This document shows, in pieces, positions 1 through 9,226 of a DNA stretch of 64,000 nucleotides. Each line of letters starts with the position of its first letter. The first letter of the stretch is position 1. Below the pieces are notes generated by a model. The model saw nothing but the letters and a program-made list of their open reading frames with translations, was not told the DNA's origin and did not search any database. A program made the translations under genes and the position numbers. Source of the DNA: Streptomyces gilvus (lineage in GTDB: Bacteria; Actinomycetota; Actinomycetes; Streptomycetales; Streptomycetaceae); NCBI RefSeq assembly GCF_022513565.1, contig NZ_JAKWBE010000005.1, forward strand, positions 265,599-329,598, read 5' to 3'.

Positions 1-2
1 CG

Positions 3-287
3 CTGCGCGGCAACAAGGTCGACCTGGTGCCGCTCGAAGGCGCACCGCGCGGCGGCGGCTCCTCCTGGCAGTCCCTCAGCCGCGCCACCGGCACCATCGA
101 GGCCGACTACCTCAACGGCGAGATCGGTCTGCTGGGCCGTCTGCACGGCGTCCCGACCCCGCTCAACGACCTGCTCCAGCAGCTCGCCAAAACCTTCGCG
201 CGCGAGCGCCGCGCGCCCGGTTCGATGCCGATCGAGGAGCTGGCCCGGCTGGCCGGCGAGGCTGTCGCGTTTGTTCAAGAGTCCTGA
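3..287 (+). CDS. panE: Ketopantoate reductase-like protein, C-terminal part
   Basis: Only the last 94 residues are in the window; the reading frame is open from the left edge, so the start lies outside. The visible part has the typical C-terminal helical domain of the ApbA/PanE family: a serine-rich SSWQSL segment followed by the EADYLNGEIGLLGRLHGVPTP signature, which closes over the substrate. Family members reduce 2-dehydropantoate to pantoate with NADPH in coenzyme A synthesis, but actinobacteria carry several paralogues of unknown substrate, so the panE symbol is tentative. The stop is 24 bases before the next start on the same strand. Confidence 0.75.
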   Translation: MRGNKVDLVPLEGAPRGGGSSWQSLSRATGTIEADYLNGEIGLLGRLHGVPTPLNDLLQQLAKTFARERRAPGSMPIEELARLAGEAVAFVQES

Positions 288-311
288 ACGCGCCCTTCCT
301 AGCGTGGGGGC

Positions 312-908
312 ATGACGTACGACGACCCCAAGCAGCTGCACGCGTACATGACCGAATGCGCCGCCGAGGCGGCCCGTGTGGCACGCGGTGTGCCCGCGGA
401 CCGGCTCGGTGAGCCCACCCACTGCCCCGACTGGGACGTCCGCGCCCTGGTCAACCACTGGGTCCTCTACACCTCCCACGGCCTGGAGCACCGGGCGCTG
501 CGCAAGCAGCTCCCCGAGGAGCTGACCGCCCGGGACTTCACCGCCGACCCGGACTGGCCCGCGGCCTACGCCGCCCAGCTGGACCGGGCCGTGGCGGCCT
601 GGGCCGATCCGGCGGTCTGGGAGGGCGAGGTCGACCTGGGGACGGCGAAGATGCCGGCCCTGCAGATCGCCTCGATGGTCGTCAAGGAGATGGCCGTACA
701 CGGCTGGGACGTCGCCACCGCCACCGGCCAGGAGTACCACGTCTCGGACGACGCGGCCCGGTTCGTGCTGCACGTGGTCGAGGAGCACGGCGCCCTCTAC
801 CGCCAGTACGACGGTTTCGCCGACCCGGTGCCGGCGCCCGACGACGCCCCCGCCTTCGACCGCGCGCTCGCCGCCAGCGGACGGGACCCCCAGCTCGCCC
901 GCGCGTGA
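312..908 (+). CDS. Mycothiol-dependent isomerase-like (DinB-fold) protein
   Basis: A 198-residue protein with the start of the maleylpyruvate isomerase N-terminal/TIGR03086 family: an N-terminal four-helix bundle with [14 protein letters not shown], where the conserved W and H contribute to the metal-binding DinB fold, and a later [18 protein letters not shown] segment that supplies the second metal histidine. In characterised relatives such proteins use mycothiol as a thiol cofactor; the substrate here is unknown. The ATG at 312 has a TAGCGT -10-like sequence 12 bases upstream and no clear Shine-Dalgarno sequence, suggesting leaderless translation. The stop codon sits inside the first copy of a downstream tandem repeat. 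Confidence 0.7.
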   Translation: MTYDDPKQLHAYMTECAAEAARVARGVPADRLGEPTHCPDWDVRALVNHWVLYTSHGLEHRALRKQLPEELTARDFTADPDWPAAYAAQLDRAVAAWADPAVWEGEVDLGTAKMPALQIASMVVKEMAVHGWDVATATGQEYHVSDDAARFVLHVVEEHGALYRQYDGFADPVPAPDDAPAFDRALAASGRDPQLARA

Positions 909-1033
909 TGAGGCCAAGAAAACCACGGGGCTGATGAGGCCAAGAAAACCACGGGGCCGATGGGGCCAAGAGAACCACGGGGCCAATTGGGTCAAGGAAA
1001 CAGTGCATGATTGGGCCAGGAGACTGAACCAAT
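906..1033 (+). repeat. Imperfect tandem repeat, about 26-bp unit
   Basis: Three clear copies begin at 906, 932 and 958 (shared core GAGGCCAAGAAAACCACGGG with a few changes), followed by two degenerate copies from about 984 and 1008. The first copy includes the stop codon of the upstream gene and the array ends just before the next gene. The array is open in one frame, which makes the downstream gene look longer than it is. Confidence 0.85.
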
Positions 1034-1053
1034 CCCCGACTACCGTCGACCGC

Positions 1054-1671
1054 ATGACGAACACCTCTCCCGTCCGCGTCGACTTCTGGTTCGACCCCGC
1101 CTGCCCCTTCGCCTGGATCACCTCCCGCTGGCTGACGGAGGTCGGGCGTGAGCGCCCGCTCGACCTCCGCTTCCACGTCATGAGCCTGTATCTGCACAAC
1201 CTCGGCAACGAACTCCCCGACTGGTACCGGGACCTGGTCGACCGGTCGATAGGCCCGGTGCGGGTCGCCGTGGCCGCGGCCGAACGGCACGGGGAGAAGG
1301 TCTTGCGCGATCTCTACACCGCTTTCGGCACCCGTATCCACGAGCGCGGGGCCGAGGACTTCGACGAGGTGATCGCCGAGTCGCTGGCCGAGCTGGGCCT
1401 GCCGGCCGATCTCGCCGCCGCCGCGCACGACCCGTCCCGCGACGAGGCCGTCCGCCGCAGCCACGCGGCCGGCGTCGAGCCCGAGTCCGGCGGCTACGTG
1501 GGCACCCCGACGCTGCACGTCGACTCGACCGTGTGGTTCGGGCCCGTGCTCAGGGCCGTTCCCCGCGGCGAGCGGGCGGCCGAACTCTTCGACAGCTTCC
1601 GGGCCCTGGCCTCCCACCCCGACTTCTTCGAGTTGAAGCGCACCCGAACCGGCTCCCTGCGCTTCGACTGA
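1054..1671 (+). CDS. DsbA-family mycothiol-dependent nitroreductase-like protein (Rv2466c type)
   Basis: A 205-residue thioredoxin-fold protein of the DsbA/FrnE class. It opens with [13 protein letters not shown], in which CPFA replaces the canonical CPWC/CPxC active site, so only one redox cysteine is present. The helical insertion (residues about 60-140) and the late cis-proline stretch VGTPTLHVD match the mycobacterial mycothiol-dependent reductase Rv2466c. The ATG at 1054 is chosen because everything upstream in frame is the tandem repeat; a start at 934 would add about 40 residues of repeat-encoded low-complexity sequence. Likely role: reduction of substrates with mycothiol; substrate unknown. 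Confidence 0.75.
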   Translation: MTNTSPVRVDFWFDPACPFAWITSRWLTEVGRERPLDLRFHVMSLYLHNLGNELPDWYRDLVDRSIGPVRVAVAAAERHGEKVLRDLYTAFGTRIHERGAEDFDEVIAESLAELGLPADLAAAAHDPSRDEAVRRSHAAGVEPESGGYVGTPTLHVDSTVWFGPVLRAVPRGERAAELFDSFRALASHPDFFELKRTRTGSLRFD

Positions 1672-1725
1672 TCCGATGAATCTCCCTTGAGAGCCTGGAT
1701 CTCGCGGCAAATTCCGTCCAGTTCA

Positions 1726-1755
1726 TTGACTGGGGCACCCAAGTGCTCCTACCTT
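1726..1755 (+). promoter_or_regulatory. Candidate sigma-70 type promoter for the beta-helix gene
   Basis: TTGACT at 1726-1731 and TACCTT at 1750-1755, separated by 18 bases and lying 40 bases before the ATG at 1796. A small inverted repeat (CCAGT...ACTGG) overlaps the -35 box, so a repressor could act here. Read from sequence only. Confidence 0.45.
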
Positions 1756-1795
1756 TCCCGGCATTGGGTACCGGCTTATCCCACGGGAGGGGTAC

Positions 1796-4405
1796 ATGCC
1801 CACGCACCGAAGAGCCGCCCTGGTCACCCTGGTCACCGCCGTGCTGGCCCTCGGGGTCCCGGACCTCGTGGCCCCGGCCCAGGCGGCCGCGTCCTTGGAC
1901 CTCTATGTCTCACCCACCGGCGACGACCATGCCGACGGCAGCGCACGACATCCCGTGCGCACACTGCAGCACGCCCGCGACCTGGTCCGCGCCCGGACCG
2001 CCCGCCTGAAGTCCGACCTCACCGTCCACCTCGCCTCCGGCACCTACCGTCAGTCCGGCCCCCTGGTCCTCGACGCCCGCGACTCCGGCACGAACGGTCA
2101 CCGGGTGATCTGGCAGGGCACCGGCGCCACCGTCGTCAGCGGCGGACGCCAGGTCGTCGGCTGGCACCAGGTCCCCGGCCGCAAGGGACTGTGGGCCGCC
2201 CGCGCGCCCCAAGGGCTCACCGACACCCGGCAGTTGTACGTCGACGGAGTGCGCGCCCAGCGGGCCCGCGGGGCCGTTCCGGTCACGCTCACCCAGACCG
2301 CAACCGGTTACACCGCCTCCTCGGACACCATCGCCCACTGGAAGCACCCGTCCGACGCCGAGTTCGTCTACACCAGCGGCGAGGCGTTGTGGAACATCGA
2401 GCGCAACGGACTCGGCCAGTGGACCGAACCGCGCTGCCGGATCGCCTCCGCCGAGGGCACCGCCATCACCATGGCCCAGCCCTGCTGGGACAACTCCAAC
2501 AAGCGGGTCGAGTTCCCCGACATCCCCGGCCGCACGGTCAGCATGGTCGGCCCGGGCCATCTGACCAACAACGGCAGGGCGACATACGTCGAGAACGCTT
2601 ACGAACTCCTCGACCAGCCCGGTGAGTGGTACCTCGACAAAAGCGCCCGAACCGTTTACTACCTGCCGCGCAAGGGCGAGAACCTCGCCCGCGCCGATGT
2701 GGAGGCGGCGGCGGCCGAGAAACTCGTCGACGGACGCGGCACGTCCGACGCGCCCGTGCACGACATCGCCTTCCGCGGCATCCAGTTCAGCTACGCGACC
2801 TGGCTGACGCCCTCGCGGCCCGAGGGCTTCTCCGAGATCCAGGCCGGCTACACCATCACCGGCGACAGAGGCTGGGCCACGCAGGGCCTGTGCCAGTACG
2901 TCGAGGGCGGCACCTGCCCCTTCGCCTCCTGGACGAAGATGCCCGGCAACGTGTCCTTCGCGTACGGGCAGCGCATCCAGTTCGCCGACGACGTCTTCGC
3001 GCATCTCGGCGCGTCCGGACTGGATCTGGGCACCGGAAGCAAGGACTCCTCCGTCAGCGGGAGCGTCTTCACCGACATCTCCGGCAACGGACTGGAGATC
3101 GGCGGGGTGGACGGCCGGACGCCCGCCTCCGGCGTCCAGGTGACGGACAACCACCTCTACGCCCTGCCCCGCGAGTACCACGGCGGAGTCGCCATCCTCA
3201 ACGGATACACCCAGCACAACACCATCGCCCACAACCAGATCGACCACGTCGGCTACAGCGCCGTCTCCATGGGCTGGGGCGGCTGGCCGGACAAGATCGG
3301 CGACCCGGCCACCCCGAACCCCAGCCACGACAACGCCGTGCGCGACAACCTGATCTTCGACTACATGCAGGGGCTCGACGACGGCGGCGGCATCTACACC
3401 CAGGGACTGACCGGCACCTCCATGGCCGACGGCGAGAAGGTCACCGGAAACGTCATCCACGACCAGTGGGGCCTGGGCAAGAACGTCTACACCGACAACG
3501 GCTGCACCTACGAGACCGTCGAGGGAAACGTCCTCTACAACGCTTCCTACGCCAATGTCGCCTCCCGGCACACCGACTACCGCGACGCCCTCGGCAACAA
3601 CGACCCGACCCTCGTCAAGGACAACTGGTGGGAGGAGGGCACGGCCGACAGCGACAACAAGGGGCTCGTGACGACCGGGAACCACATCATGAGCGCCCTG
3701 TCCGACGTGCCGTCGGCGATCCTCGCCAATGCGGGACTCGAACCCGCATACCGGGGCCTGCTGGGCCGCCGTGTCGCAGCCCCGTCCGTGCCGGAGGCGC
3801 CGACCCGCGTCGGCACCGGCACCGCCGGCGCGGACGCGCTGTACGTCACCTTCAACCCGGCCTTCGTGGACAACGGTTCACCGGTGACGTCGTACACGGC
3901 ACGGGCTTACGACGCGACGGGCAAGGCCGTCGCCCAACAGGGTGTGTCGGCCGCCGAGTTCAAGCGGACCGCGCTGGTGCGGATCGGTGGACTTCCGTCG
4001 TCCGGCGGGCCGTTCACGGTGACGGTCACCGCGAGCAACGCCCGCGGCAGCAGCGAGCCGTCCCTCGCCTCACTGCCGCTGGCGCCCACCGCGGCGATCG
4101 TCCTGCCGGGCGCGCCCACCGGCCCCAAGCTGCGCACGTCGGCCACGGCGGCCACCCTCGCCTGGACCCCGCCGACCGCGACCGGGGACGCCAAGGTGAC
4201 CGGCTACCGGGTCACCGTCTCCGACGGACGTGACCCGATCGACGTCACCGGCCGGGACGTCCTGGTCACCCAGCCCTCCGCCAAGGGCATGTTCCGGGTC
4301 ATCGGCGGACTGCAACCGGGCACGTCGTACAAGGTCACCGTCGCCGCGGTGACGGCGGCCGGAGTCGGCCCCGCGGCCACGGTGACGGCGACGACGACGT
4401 CCTGA
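1796..4405 (+). CDS. Secreted right-handed beta-helix protein with two FnIII domains
   Basis: An 869-residue protein with a strong ribosome site (GGGAGGGG) 4 bases before the ATG. Residues 1-31 form a signal peptide ending at AQAA. Residues from about 35 carry the YVSPTGDDHADGS...TLQHARDLVR entry segment typical of DUF1565/GH141-like parallel beta-helix enzymes. The helix runs to about residue 640, with asparagine-ladder turns such as VTDNHLYAL, IAHNQIDHV and VRDNLIFDY and the DDGGGIYTQG segment likely near the active site. Two fibronectin type III domains follow (about 660-765 and 770-869). It probably acts outside the cell on a plant or microbial polysaccharide. The exact glycosidase family cannot be fixed by eye. 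Confidence 0.8.
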   Translation: MPTHRRAALVTLVTAVLALGVPDLVAPAQAAASLDLYVSPTGDDHADGSARHPVRTLQHARDLVRARTARLKSDLTVHLASGTYRQSGPLVLDARDSGTNGHRVIWQGTGATVVSGGRQVVGWHQVPGRKGLWAARAPQGLTDTRQLYVDGVRAQRARGAVPVTLTQTATGYTASSDTIAHWKHPSDAEFVYTSGEALWNIERNGLGQWTEPRCRIASAEGTAITMAQPCWDNSNKRVEFPDIPGRTVSMVGPGHLTNNGRATYVENAYELLDQPGEWYLDKSARTVYYLPRKGENLARADVEAAAAEKLVDGRGTSDAPVHDIAFRGIQFSYATWLTPSRPEGFSEIQAGYTITGDRGWATQGLCQYVEGGTCPFASWTKMPGNVSFAYGQRIQFADDVFAHLGASGLDLGTGSKDSSVSGSVFTDISGNGLEIGGVDGRTPASGVQVTDNHLYALPREYHGGVAILNGYTQHNTIAHNQIDHVGYSAVSMGWGGWPDKIGDPATPNPSHDNAVRDNLIFDYMQGLDDGGGIYTQGLTGTSMADGEKVTGNVIHDQWGLGKNVYTDNGCTYETVEGNVLYNASYANVASRHTDYRDALGNNDPTLVKDNWWEEGTADSDNKGLVTTGNHIMSALSDVPSAILANAGLEPAYRGLLGRRVAAPSVPEAPTRVGTGTAGADALYVTFNPAFVDNGSPVTSYTARAYDATGKAVAQQGVSAAEFKRTALVRIGGLPSSGGPFTVTVTASNARGSSEPSLASLPLAPTAAIVLPGAPTGPKLRTSATAATLAWTPPTATGDAKVTGYRVTVSDGRDPIDVTGRDVLVTQPSAKGMFRVIGGLQPGTSYKVTVAAVTAAGVGPAATVTATTTS

Positions 4406-4483
4406 GCCCACGCTCCCGGGTCATGGTCGGCCGGGGCGGCGACCGTGACCCGGGCCGAGCGCGCTGGCGGTAGGCTCCCCATC

Positions 4484-5445
4484 ATGACCATGACCGATGA
4501 CTGGTCCCACACCCGCCGGTGGGTGGAGCGGAGTCTGCGGCCGGGGGAGCGCATCCGGGACGTCGGCGCACTGCGGGGCGGCTGGACGTCGAGGATGCGG
4601 CGGCTGGAGATGACCGGCCGGGGCAGCCGTACACGCTCGTGCTGCGGTCCTTCGTCAAACCCTTCTATCTCAGGGCCGCTTCGGGACTGCTCACCCGCGA
4701 GGCCGACATCCTCCGTCTCCTCGCCCCGACGAGCGTCCCGGCCGCCCGGCTGCACGCCGTCGACGCGGCGGGGGAGCACTGCGACCATCCGTCGCTGCTG
4801 ATGTCGCTGCTGCCGGGGGGCCTGCGCCTGGACGACGATGACGACGATGACGTGGAGCGCAGAAGCCGCCTGCTCGCCCGGCAGCTGGTCGCCCTCCACC
4901 ACCTGCGGGTGCCGGAGGCGGACCGGCCGCGGACGTACGAGGCGTGGACCGCCCCGGACCGGGTGCGGGTTCCCGAGAACACCTCGCGGCCTCAGCTGTG
5001 GCGCCGGGCCGTGGACGTCATCCGGCGTCCCGCGCCCGACCACCGACCGTGTTTCCTGCACCGTGACTTCCACCCCGGAAACGTTCTCTTCACGGGCTCC
5101 GGAACGGACCTCGCCGTCACGGGGGTCGTCGACTGGGTGGAGACGTCCTGGGGGCCCGCCGACCTCGACGTGGCGCACTGCTCGTCCGCGCTCACCCTGC
5201 TGCACGGCGTTCCCGCCGGCCTGCGCTTCGCCGACCACTACCTGGCCGCAGGCGGCACCCTCACCGACGATCCCGACGCCCGCCGCTACTGGCGCGTCCT
5301 GGACGCCCTCGGCTTCGCCCCCGACGCCGAGAAGGTCGCCGTCCCCTGGCGGGAACTCGGCCGCACGGACCTGACCCCGGCCCTGCTCGCCCGACGCCTT
5401 GAGGACTATCTGCTGGCGTTGCTCGACTGCTTGCCGGGGTACTAA
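4484..5445 (+). pseudogene. Aminoglycoside phosphotransferase-family gene with a frameshift
   Basis: The N-terminus (MTMTDDWSHTRRWVERSL...GGWTSRMRRLEMTG) is encoded in one frame from 4484, and the rest (QPYTLVLRSFVKPFYLR onward) in the -1 frame to 5445. The change falls between 4616 and 4624 in a GGCCGGGGCAGCC tract, where one extra base would restore the frame. The remaining protein is complete: the catalytic loop HRDFHPGN and the metal-binding VVDW motif of the APH/choline-kinase fold are intact. A GTAGGCT -10-like box lies 9 bases before the ATG. Either a one-base sequencing error in a G run or a recent inactivating deletion. A run of aspartates (codons at 4834-4853) lies in the middle. 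The substrate is unknown. Confidence 0.75.
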
Positions 5446-6182
5446 GCCCCGATCGCGGCCAGTCGGGGCAACCGCGCCCCGTCGTACCGCTCCAGCAGCA
5501 CCCGCGCCACCTCCGGCGCCGGACCCAGCACGTCGGCCAGGACGTCCGCCTCGGTCGCGCCCCGGGCGATGCGGTCCGGGAGGAAACCGGGGGCGAGGAC
5601 ATACGGAGCGACGGCCACGCGCTCGCAGCCCAGCGCCCGCAACTCCCGTACCGCGTCCTCGGTCCGGGGGAGGGACGCGGAGGCGAACGCAGGTCGCACG
5701 GCGCACCAACCGGTGTGCCGCCACTCCCGCGCGATGTCAGCGATCACTGCGATCGCCTCCGGGTCGGAGGACCCCGCCGAGGCCAGGACGACCCCGGTCG
5801 AGGACTTGTCGGCGGGCCTCAACCCCGCCTCATGCAAACGCCGTTCGAGGGCCCGCAGGAGCAGCGGGGACGGGCCGAGCACCTCCGCCTGCCGGATGCG
5901 CAGCTGCGGCGGCGCGTCACGCAGGACCGCCGGGATGTCTGCCTTCGCGTGGAAGGCGCGGGTCAGCAGAAGGGGGAGGGCCACGACGTCACGGACACCC
6001 TCCTCCGCCAGCGACTCCAACACCCCGTGCACGGACGGGACGTTGAAGTCCAAGAAGCCCGTCTCCACGCGCAGCCCGGGCCGCAGCGACCGTACCCGGC
6101 GCACCAGGGCGTGCACGGTCGCCGCGTGCCGCGGATCGCGGCTGCCGTGGGCGATGACGAGGAGAACGGGCTTGTCGTACAC
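5442..6182 (-). CDS. Sirohydrochlorin chelatase-family protein (CbiX/SirB type)
   Basis: A 246-residue two-repeat chelatase: LLVIAHGSRDPRHAATV at the N-terminus supplies the conserved metal-binding histidine, a second histidine is in LLTRAFHAKADIP, and a second half-domain begins near VLASAGSSDPEAIAV. The family inserts Fe(II) or Co(II) into sirohydrochlorin. Its place at the end of the sulfur operon, 6 bases after the sulfonate permease, argues for iron insertion to make siroheme for the sulfite reductase encoded upstream. Its stop codon overlaps the stop of the convergent phosphotransferase gene. Confidence 0.88.
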   Translation of the reverse strand: MYDKPVLLVIAHGSRDPRHAATVHALVRRVRSLRPGLRVETGFLDFNVPSVHGVLESLAEEGVRDVVALPLLLTRAFHAKADIPAVLRDAPPQLRIRQAEVLGPSPLLLRALERRLHEAGLRPADKSSTGVVLASAGSSDPEAIAVIADIAREWRHTGWCAVRPAFASASLPRTEDAVRELRALGCERVAVAPYVLAPGFLPDRIARGATEADVLADVLGPAPEVARVLLERYDGARLPRLAAIGA

Positions 6183-6188
6183 CGGCGT

Positions 6189-7067
6189 TCAGCTCTTCAC
6201 GAGCAGACCGCGGCTGCGCAGCACCCAGCGCTCCAGCGGGCTGAAGATCAGCAGGTCGATGGCGATGCCGACGAACAGGATCAGGATGATGGCCTCGAAC
6301 ACCATGGCCATGTCGCTGGCGGTGCGCGCGTTCTCCAGCAACTGGCCCAGGCCCACGCCGAGATCGGGGAAGCTGGCGATGATCTCCGCCGCCATCAGGG
6401 AGCGCCAGGAGAACGCCCAGCCCTGCTTCAACCCCGCCACATAGCCGGGCATCGCGGCCGGCAGGACGACGTGCCAGACGCCCTTGACGCCCGTCGCGCC
6501 CATCGTGCGGCCCGCCCTCAGGAACAGCGGCGGCACCTGGTCGACGCCGGACACCAGGCCGTTGGCGATCGAGGGGACCGCGCCGAGCAGGATGACGGCG
6601 TACATCATCGAGTTGTTCAGACCCAGCCAGATCACGGCCGGCGGCACCCACGCCACCGACGGCAGCGACTGCAGCCCGGACAGGATCGGGCCGATCGCCG
6701 CCCGCACGAACCTCACCCGCGCCACCAGCAGACCCAGCGGGGTACCGATCAGCAACGCGAAGAAGAAGCCCAGCAGACCGCGCGAGACGCTGGTCCAGAT
6801 GTAACCCAGCAGATCGCCCTTCAGCCAGGCGTCCTTGAACTCGGCGGCCACGGCGCCCGGCGAGGGCAGCTTCGTCGGGTCGTTCACGATCGGGTACAGC
6901 ACGAACCAGGCGACGACCACCACCCCGAGGGCGATGAGGGGCGGCAGGATCTTGTTGACCAGGGTCTGCCGGAGCGTCGGCCGGCCGACGGCCGCGGTCT
7001 CCAGTGCGTCCAGGCCGGCCTCGACGCTCCCGGCGTCCTGGGCCGGCGTCGTCTCAGTGCTGGCCAT
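6189..7067 (-). CDS. ssuC: Sulfonate/taurine-type ABC transporter permease (SsuC-like)
   Basis: Inner-membrane permease of 292 residues with about six hydrophobic segments (first ILPPLIALGVVVVAWFVLY; later TSVSRGLLGFFFALLIG) and the BPD-transport EAA-like loop AGRTMGATGVKGVWHVVLP. The best match is SsuC/TauC. The ATG at 7067 is preferred over a start at 7106 because GGGGAG lies about 10 bases upstream; it overlaps the 3' end of the ATPase gene by 14 bases, implying translational coupling. It forms a complete importer with the ATPase and lipoprotein just upstream. Confidence 0.85.
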   Translation of the reverse strand: MASTETTPAQDAGSVEAGLDALETAAVGRPTLRQTLVNKILPPLIALGVVVVAWFVLYPIVNDPTKLPSPGAVAAEFKDAWLKGDLLGYIWTSVSRGLLGFFFALLIGTPLGLLVARVRFVRAAIGPILSGLQSLPSVAWVPPAVIWLGLNNSMMYAVILLGAVPSIANGLVSGVDQVPPLFLRAGRTMGATGVKGVWHVVLPAAMPGYVAGLKQGWAFSWRSLMAAEIIASFPDLGVGLGQLLENARTASDMAMVFEAIILILFVGIAIDLLIFSPLERWVLRSRGLLVKS

Positions 7068-7839
7068 GACGGCGGATCTCCCCACGCAGTACATCGGTGA
7101 TCTCAAGGGACAGTTCGGCCACGGGCGCGTCCTCGATGCGCCGCGGCTGCGGGATGTCGACCGCCCACTCGCGAGCGATCCGGCCCGGACGCGACGACAG
7201 CAGGATCACCCGCTGCGCCAGCCGTACCGCCTCGCGCACGTTGTGCGTCACGAACAGCACCGACACGCCCGTCTCCGCCCAGATCCGGGTGAGTTCGTCG
7301 TGCAGCACGTCCCGGGTGATGGCGTCGAGCGCGGAGAACGGCTCGTCCATCAGCAGCAGGTTGCTCTCCTGGGCGAGGGCCCGCGCCAGTGCCGCGCGCT
7401 GGCGCATACCGCCGGAGAGTTCGTGGACCCGCTTGCCGTACGCGCCCTTCAGCCGGACGAGTTCGAGCAGGCGCTCCGCCTTGTCACGGCGGTCGCTCTT
7501 GGGAACTCCCCTGAGCTTGAGGGCGAGTTCGATGTTCTTGCCCGCGGTGAGCCACGGGAACAGGGCGTGCTCCTGGAACATCAGGGCGGGGCGCCCGTCC
7601 GTGGTGATGGAGCCCGCGCTGGGCGCGTCCAGTCCCGCCACCAGGTTCAGCAGCGTGGACTTTCCGCAGCCCGAGGCTCCCAGGAGGGTGACGAACTCTC
7701 CCGGCGCGACATCGATGCTGATGTCGTCCAGGACGAGCTGCTGCCCACCAGGTGTCGCGAAGGACTTCGAGACGTGCTCGAGGCGCGCCGCGTATTCGAC
7801 GGACTCGTCGGCCTTGGCGAGCGTCGTGGTCGTGGCCAT
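7054..7839 (-). CDS. ssuB: Sulfonate/taurine-type ABC transporter ATPase (SsuB-like)
   Basis: A 261-residue ATPase with Walker A GASGCGKST, Q-loop MFQEHALFPW, signature LSGGMRQRAALARAL, Walker B LLLMDEPFSALD and switch histidine FVTHN. The insertion pattern is that of nitrate/sulfonate/taurine importers. The ATG at 7839 is chosen because AGGAGG is centred 10 bases upstream; a GTG at 7848 lies within that ribosome site and is unlikely to be used. It powers uptake by the adjacent permease. Confidence 0.88.
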   Translation of the reverse strand: MATTTTLAKADESVEYAARLEHVSKSFATPGGQQLVLDDISIDVAPGEFVTLLGASGCGKSTLLNLVAGLDAPSAGSITTDGRPALMFQEHALFPWLTAGKNIELALKLRGVPKSDRRDKAERLLELVRLKGAYGKRVHELSGGMRQRAALARALAQESNLLLMDEPFSALDAITRDVLHDELTRIWAETGVSVLFVTHNVREAVRLAQRVILLSSRPGRIAREWAVDIPQPRRIEDAPVAELSLEITDVLRGEIRRHGQH

Positions 7840-7874
7840 GGTCGTCACCTCCTGGGATCCGATCGGGACGTGTG

Positions 7875-8993
7875 TCAGCTGGTGCCGAGACCGGCGGCGT
7901 CGACCGTGGGCTCACCCTCGGCCTTGAGGACCTTGTTGAGGATGGTCAGGTCGTAGATGCCCTTGAGGTCGGGCTTCGCCAGCAGACCGGCCTTCACCGC
8001 GTGCTCCGCCTCGGTGTTGAGGGTGGAGGCCAGCGGGTCGTTCGTGAACTGGATCGACTTCCACGCCGGGTCCAGGACGTTCGGCTTGAGGGCCTTGCCG
8101 GAGTCCGCCTCCAGCTGCTTGTTCGCCGCGGCCTTCGCCTGGTCCGGGTTGGCGTTGATCCACTTGTTGGCCTCGACGGAGGCCTTCAGCACCGCCTCGA
8201 CCGCCTTCGGGTGCTCCTTGAGGAACTGCTGCCGCACGATGATGTTCGTGATCACGAACTTCTTGTCCGGCCACAGCGACGCCTCGTCCAGCAGGACCTT
8301 GCCGCCCTCGGCCACCAGCTTCGACGCCGTCGGCTCCGGCACCCACGCGCCGTCGATCGAACCGGCCTTGAAGGCGTCCGGCGTGATCTTGTTGTCCGTG
8401 CGGACGACCGTGACGTCGCCCTTGCCGCTCTGCGCGTCGACCTTCCAGCCCTGCTCCGCGATCCAGTTGAGGAACGCCACGTCCTGCGTGTTGCCCAGCT
8501 GGGGCGTCGCGATCTTCTTGCCCTTGACGTCCTTCAGGGACGTGACCTTCTTCGGATTCACGACCAGCTTCACACCGCCGGAGGCCGAACCGCCGATGAT
8601 CTTCAGGCTCTTGCCGTTCGACTTGGTGTAGCCGTTGATCGCCGGGGAGGGGCCGATCCAGCCGATGTCGATGGAGCCCGAGTTGAGCGCCTCGATCTCC
8701 GACGGGCCCGCGTTGAAGGTCGCGTAGTCCGCCTTGGTGGCGCCCAGCTCCTTCTGGAACAGGCCCTGCTCGCGGGCGACGAGCGCGGTCCCGTGGGTCA
8801 GGTTGCCGAAGTAACCGATCTTCACGGAGTCGAGACCGTCGATCTTCGACGACCCGGCGGCGACCTTCTGCTTGGAGGAGTCCTCGCTCTTGCTGGAGTC
8901 GGACCCGTAGCCGCAGGCGGCGAGAGTGAGAAGGGGAAGGGCGGCGACCACGGCGACTCCGCGGCGCAGGAGGGTGGAGCGGTTGACAGGCAC
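7875..8993 (-). CDS. ssuA: Sulfonate-type ABC substrate-binding lipoprotein (SsuA-like)
   Basis: A 372-residue lipoprotein: RSTLLRRG basic start, hydrophobic core and lipobox LTLAACG, followed by a Ser/Lys-rich linker. The mature part is of the NMT1/SsuA class, with KIGYFGNLTHGTALVAREQGL at its start and the hinge motif GSIDIGWIGPSPAING. The GTG at 8993 is preferred: GAGAGG lies about 10 bases upstream and the signal peptide starts right there, while the longer frame adds an unlikely proline-rich N-terminus. It binds an organosulfur ligand outside the membrane and delivers it to the permease. Confidence 0.85.
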   Translation of the reverse strand: MPVNRSTLLRRGVAVVAALPLLTLAACGYGSDSSKSEDSSKQKVAAGSSKIDGLDSVKIGYFGNLTHGTALVAREQGLFQKELGATKADYATFNAGPSEIEALNSGSIDIGWIGPSPAINGYTKSNGKSLKIIGGSASGGVKLVVNPKKVTSLKDVKGKKIATPQLGNTQDVAFLNWIAEQGWKVDAQSGKGDVTVVRTDNKITPDAFKAGSIDGAWVPEPTASKLVAEGGKVLLDEASLWPDKKFVITNIIVRQQFLKEHPKAVEAVLKASVEANKWINANPDQAKAAANKQLEADSGKALKPNVLDPAWKSIQFTNDPLASTLNTEAEHAVKAGLLAKPDLKGIYDLTILNKVLKAEGEPTVDAAGLGTS

Positions 8994-9226
8994 GGGAGGC
9001 TTTCCTCTCGTTGGCCCGGCGGTCACGGTCTCTCAGGTCGTGGCCGGGAGTTCGGCAGGGGTCTTCGTCGCTTCCGGGACGTCGGGTGGGGGGACGGGGC
9101 GCGCAGGCAGTGCGCGTACGTCAGCGCGCACATCGCGCCACTCCGCCCTGCCCGCTGCCGAGGGCGCCGCTGCCGACGCGGCCGCCCTCCTTCGCGAACG
9201 TGGAGTAGACATCGGGGGAGTTCATG

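Noticed and set aside
934..1053. N-terminal extension of the DsbA-family gene
   Set aside because: Encoded by the tandem repeat and without similarity; the family begins at 1054.
1910..3685. 591-codon open frame opposite the beta-helix gene
   Set aside because: Antisense shadow produced by high GC; composition is Val/Gly/Asp-rich with no family features.
3724..3754. String resembling the T-arm end of a tRNA on the minus strand (GCGGGACTCGAACCCGCA)
   Set aside because: It lies inside the beta-helix protein gene and encodes NAGLEPAY; no acceptor, D or anticodon arms could be found around it.
7840..7848. GTG start for the SsuB-like ATPase
   Set aside because: It lies within the AGGAGG ribosome site that serves the ATG at 7839.
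9121..9225. 34-codon ORF between cysN and ssuA on the minus strand
   Set aside because: It has one Cys codon but lacks the SRRHVDL leader pattern and a ribosome site; more likely chance.
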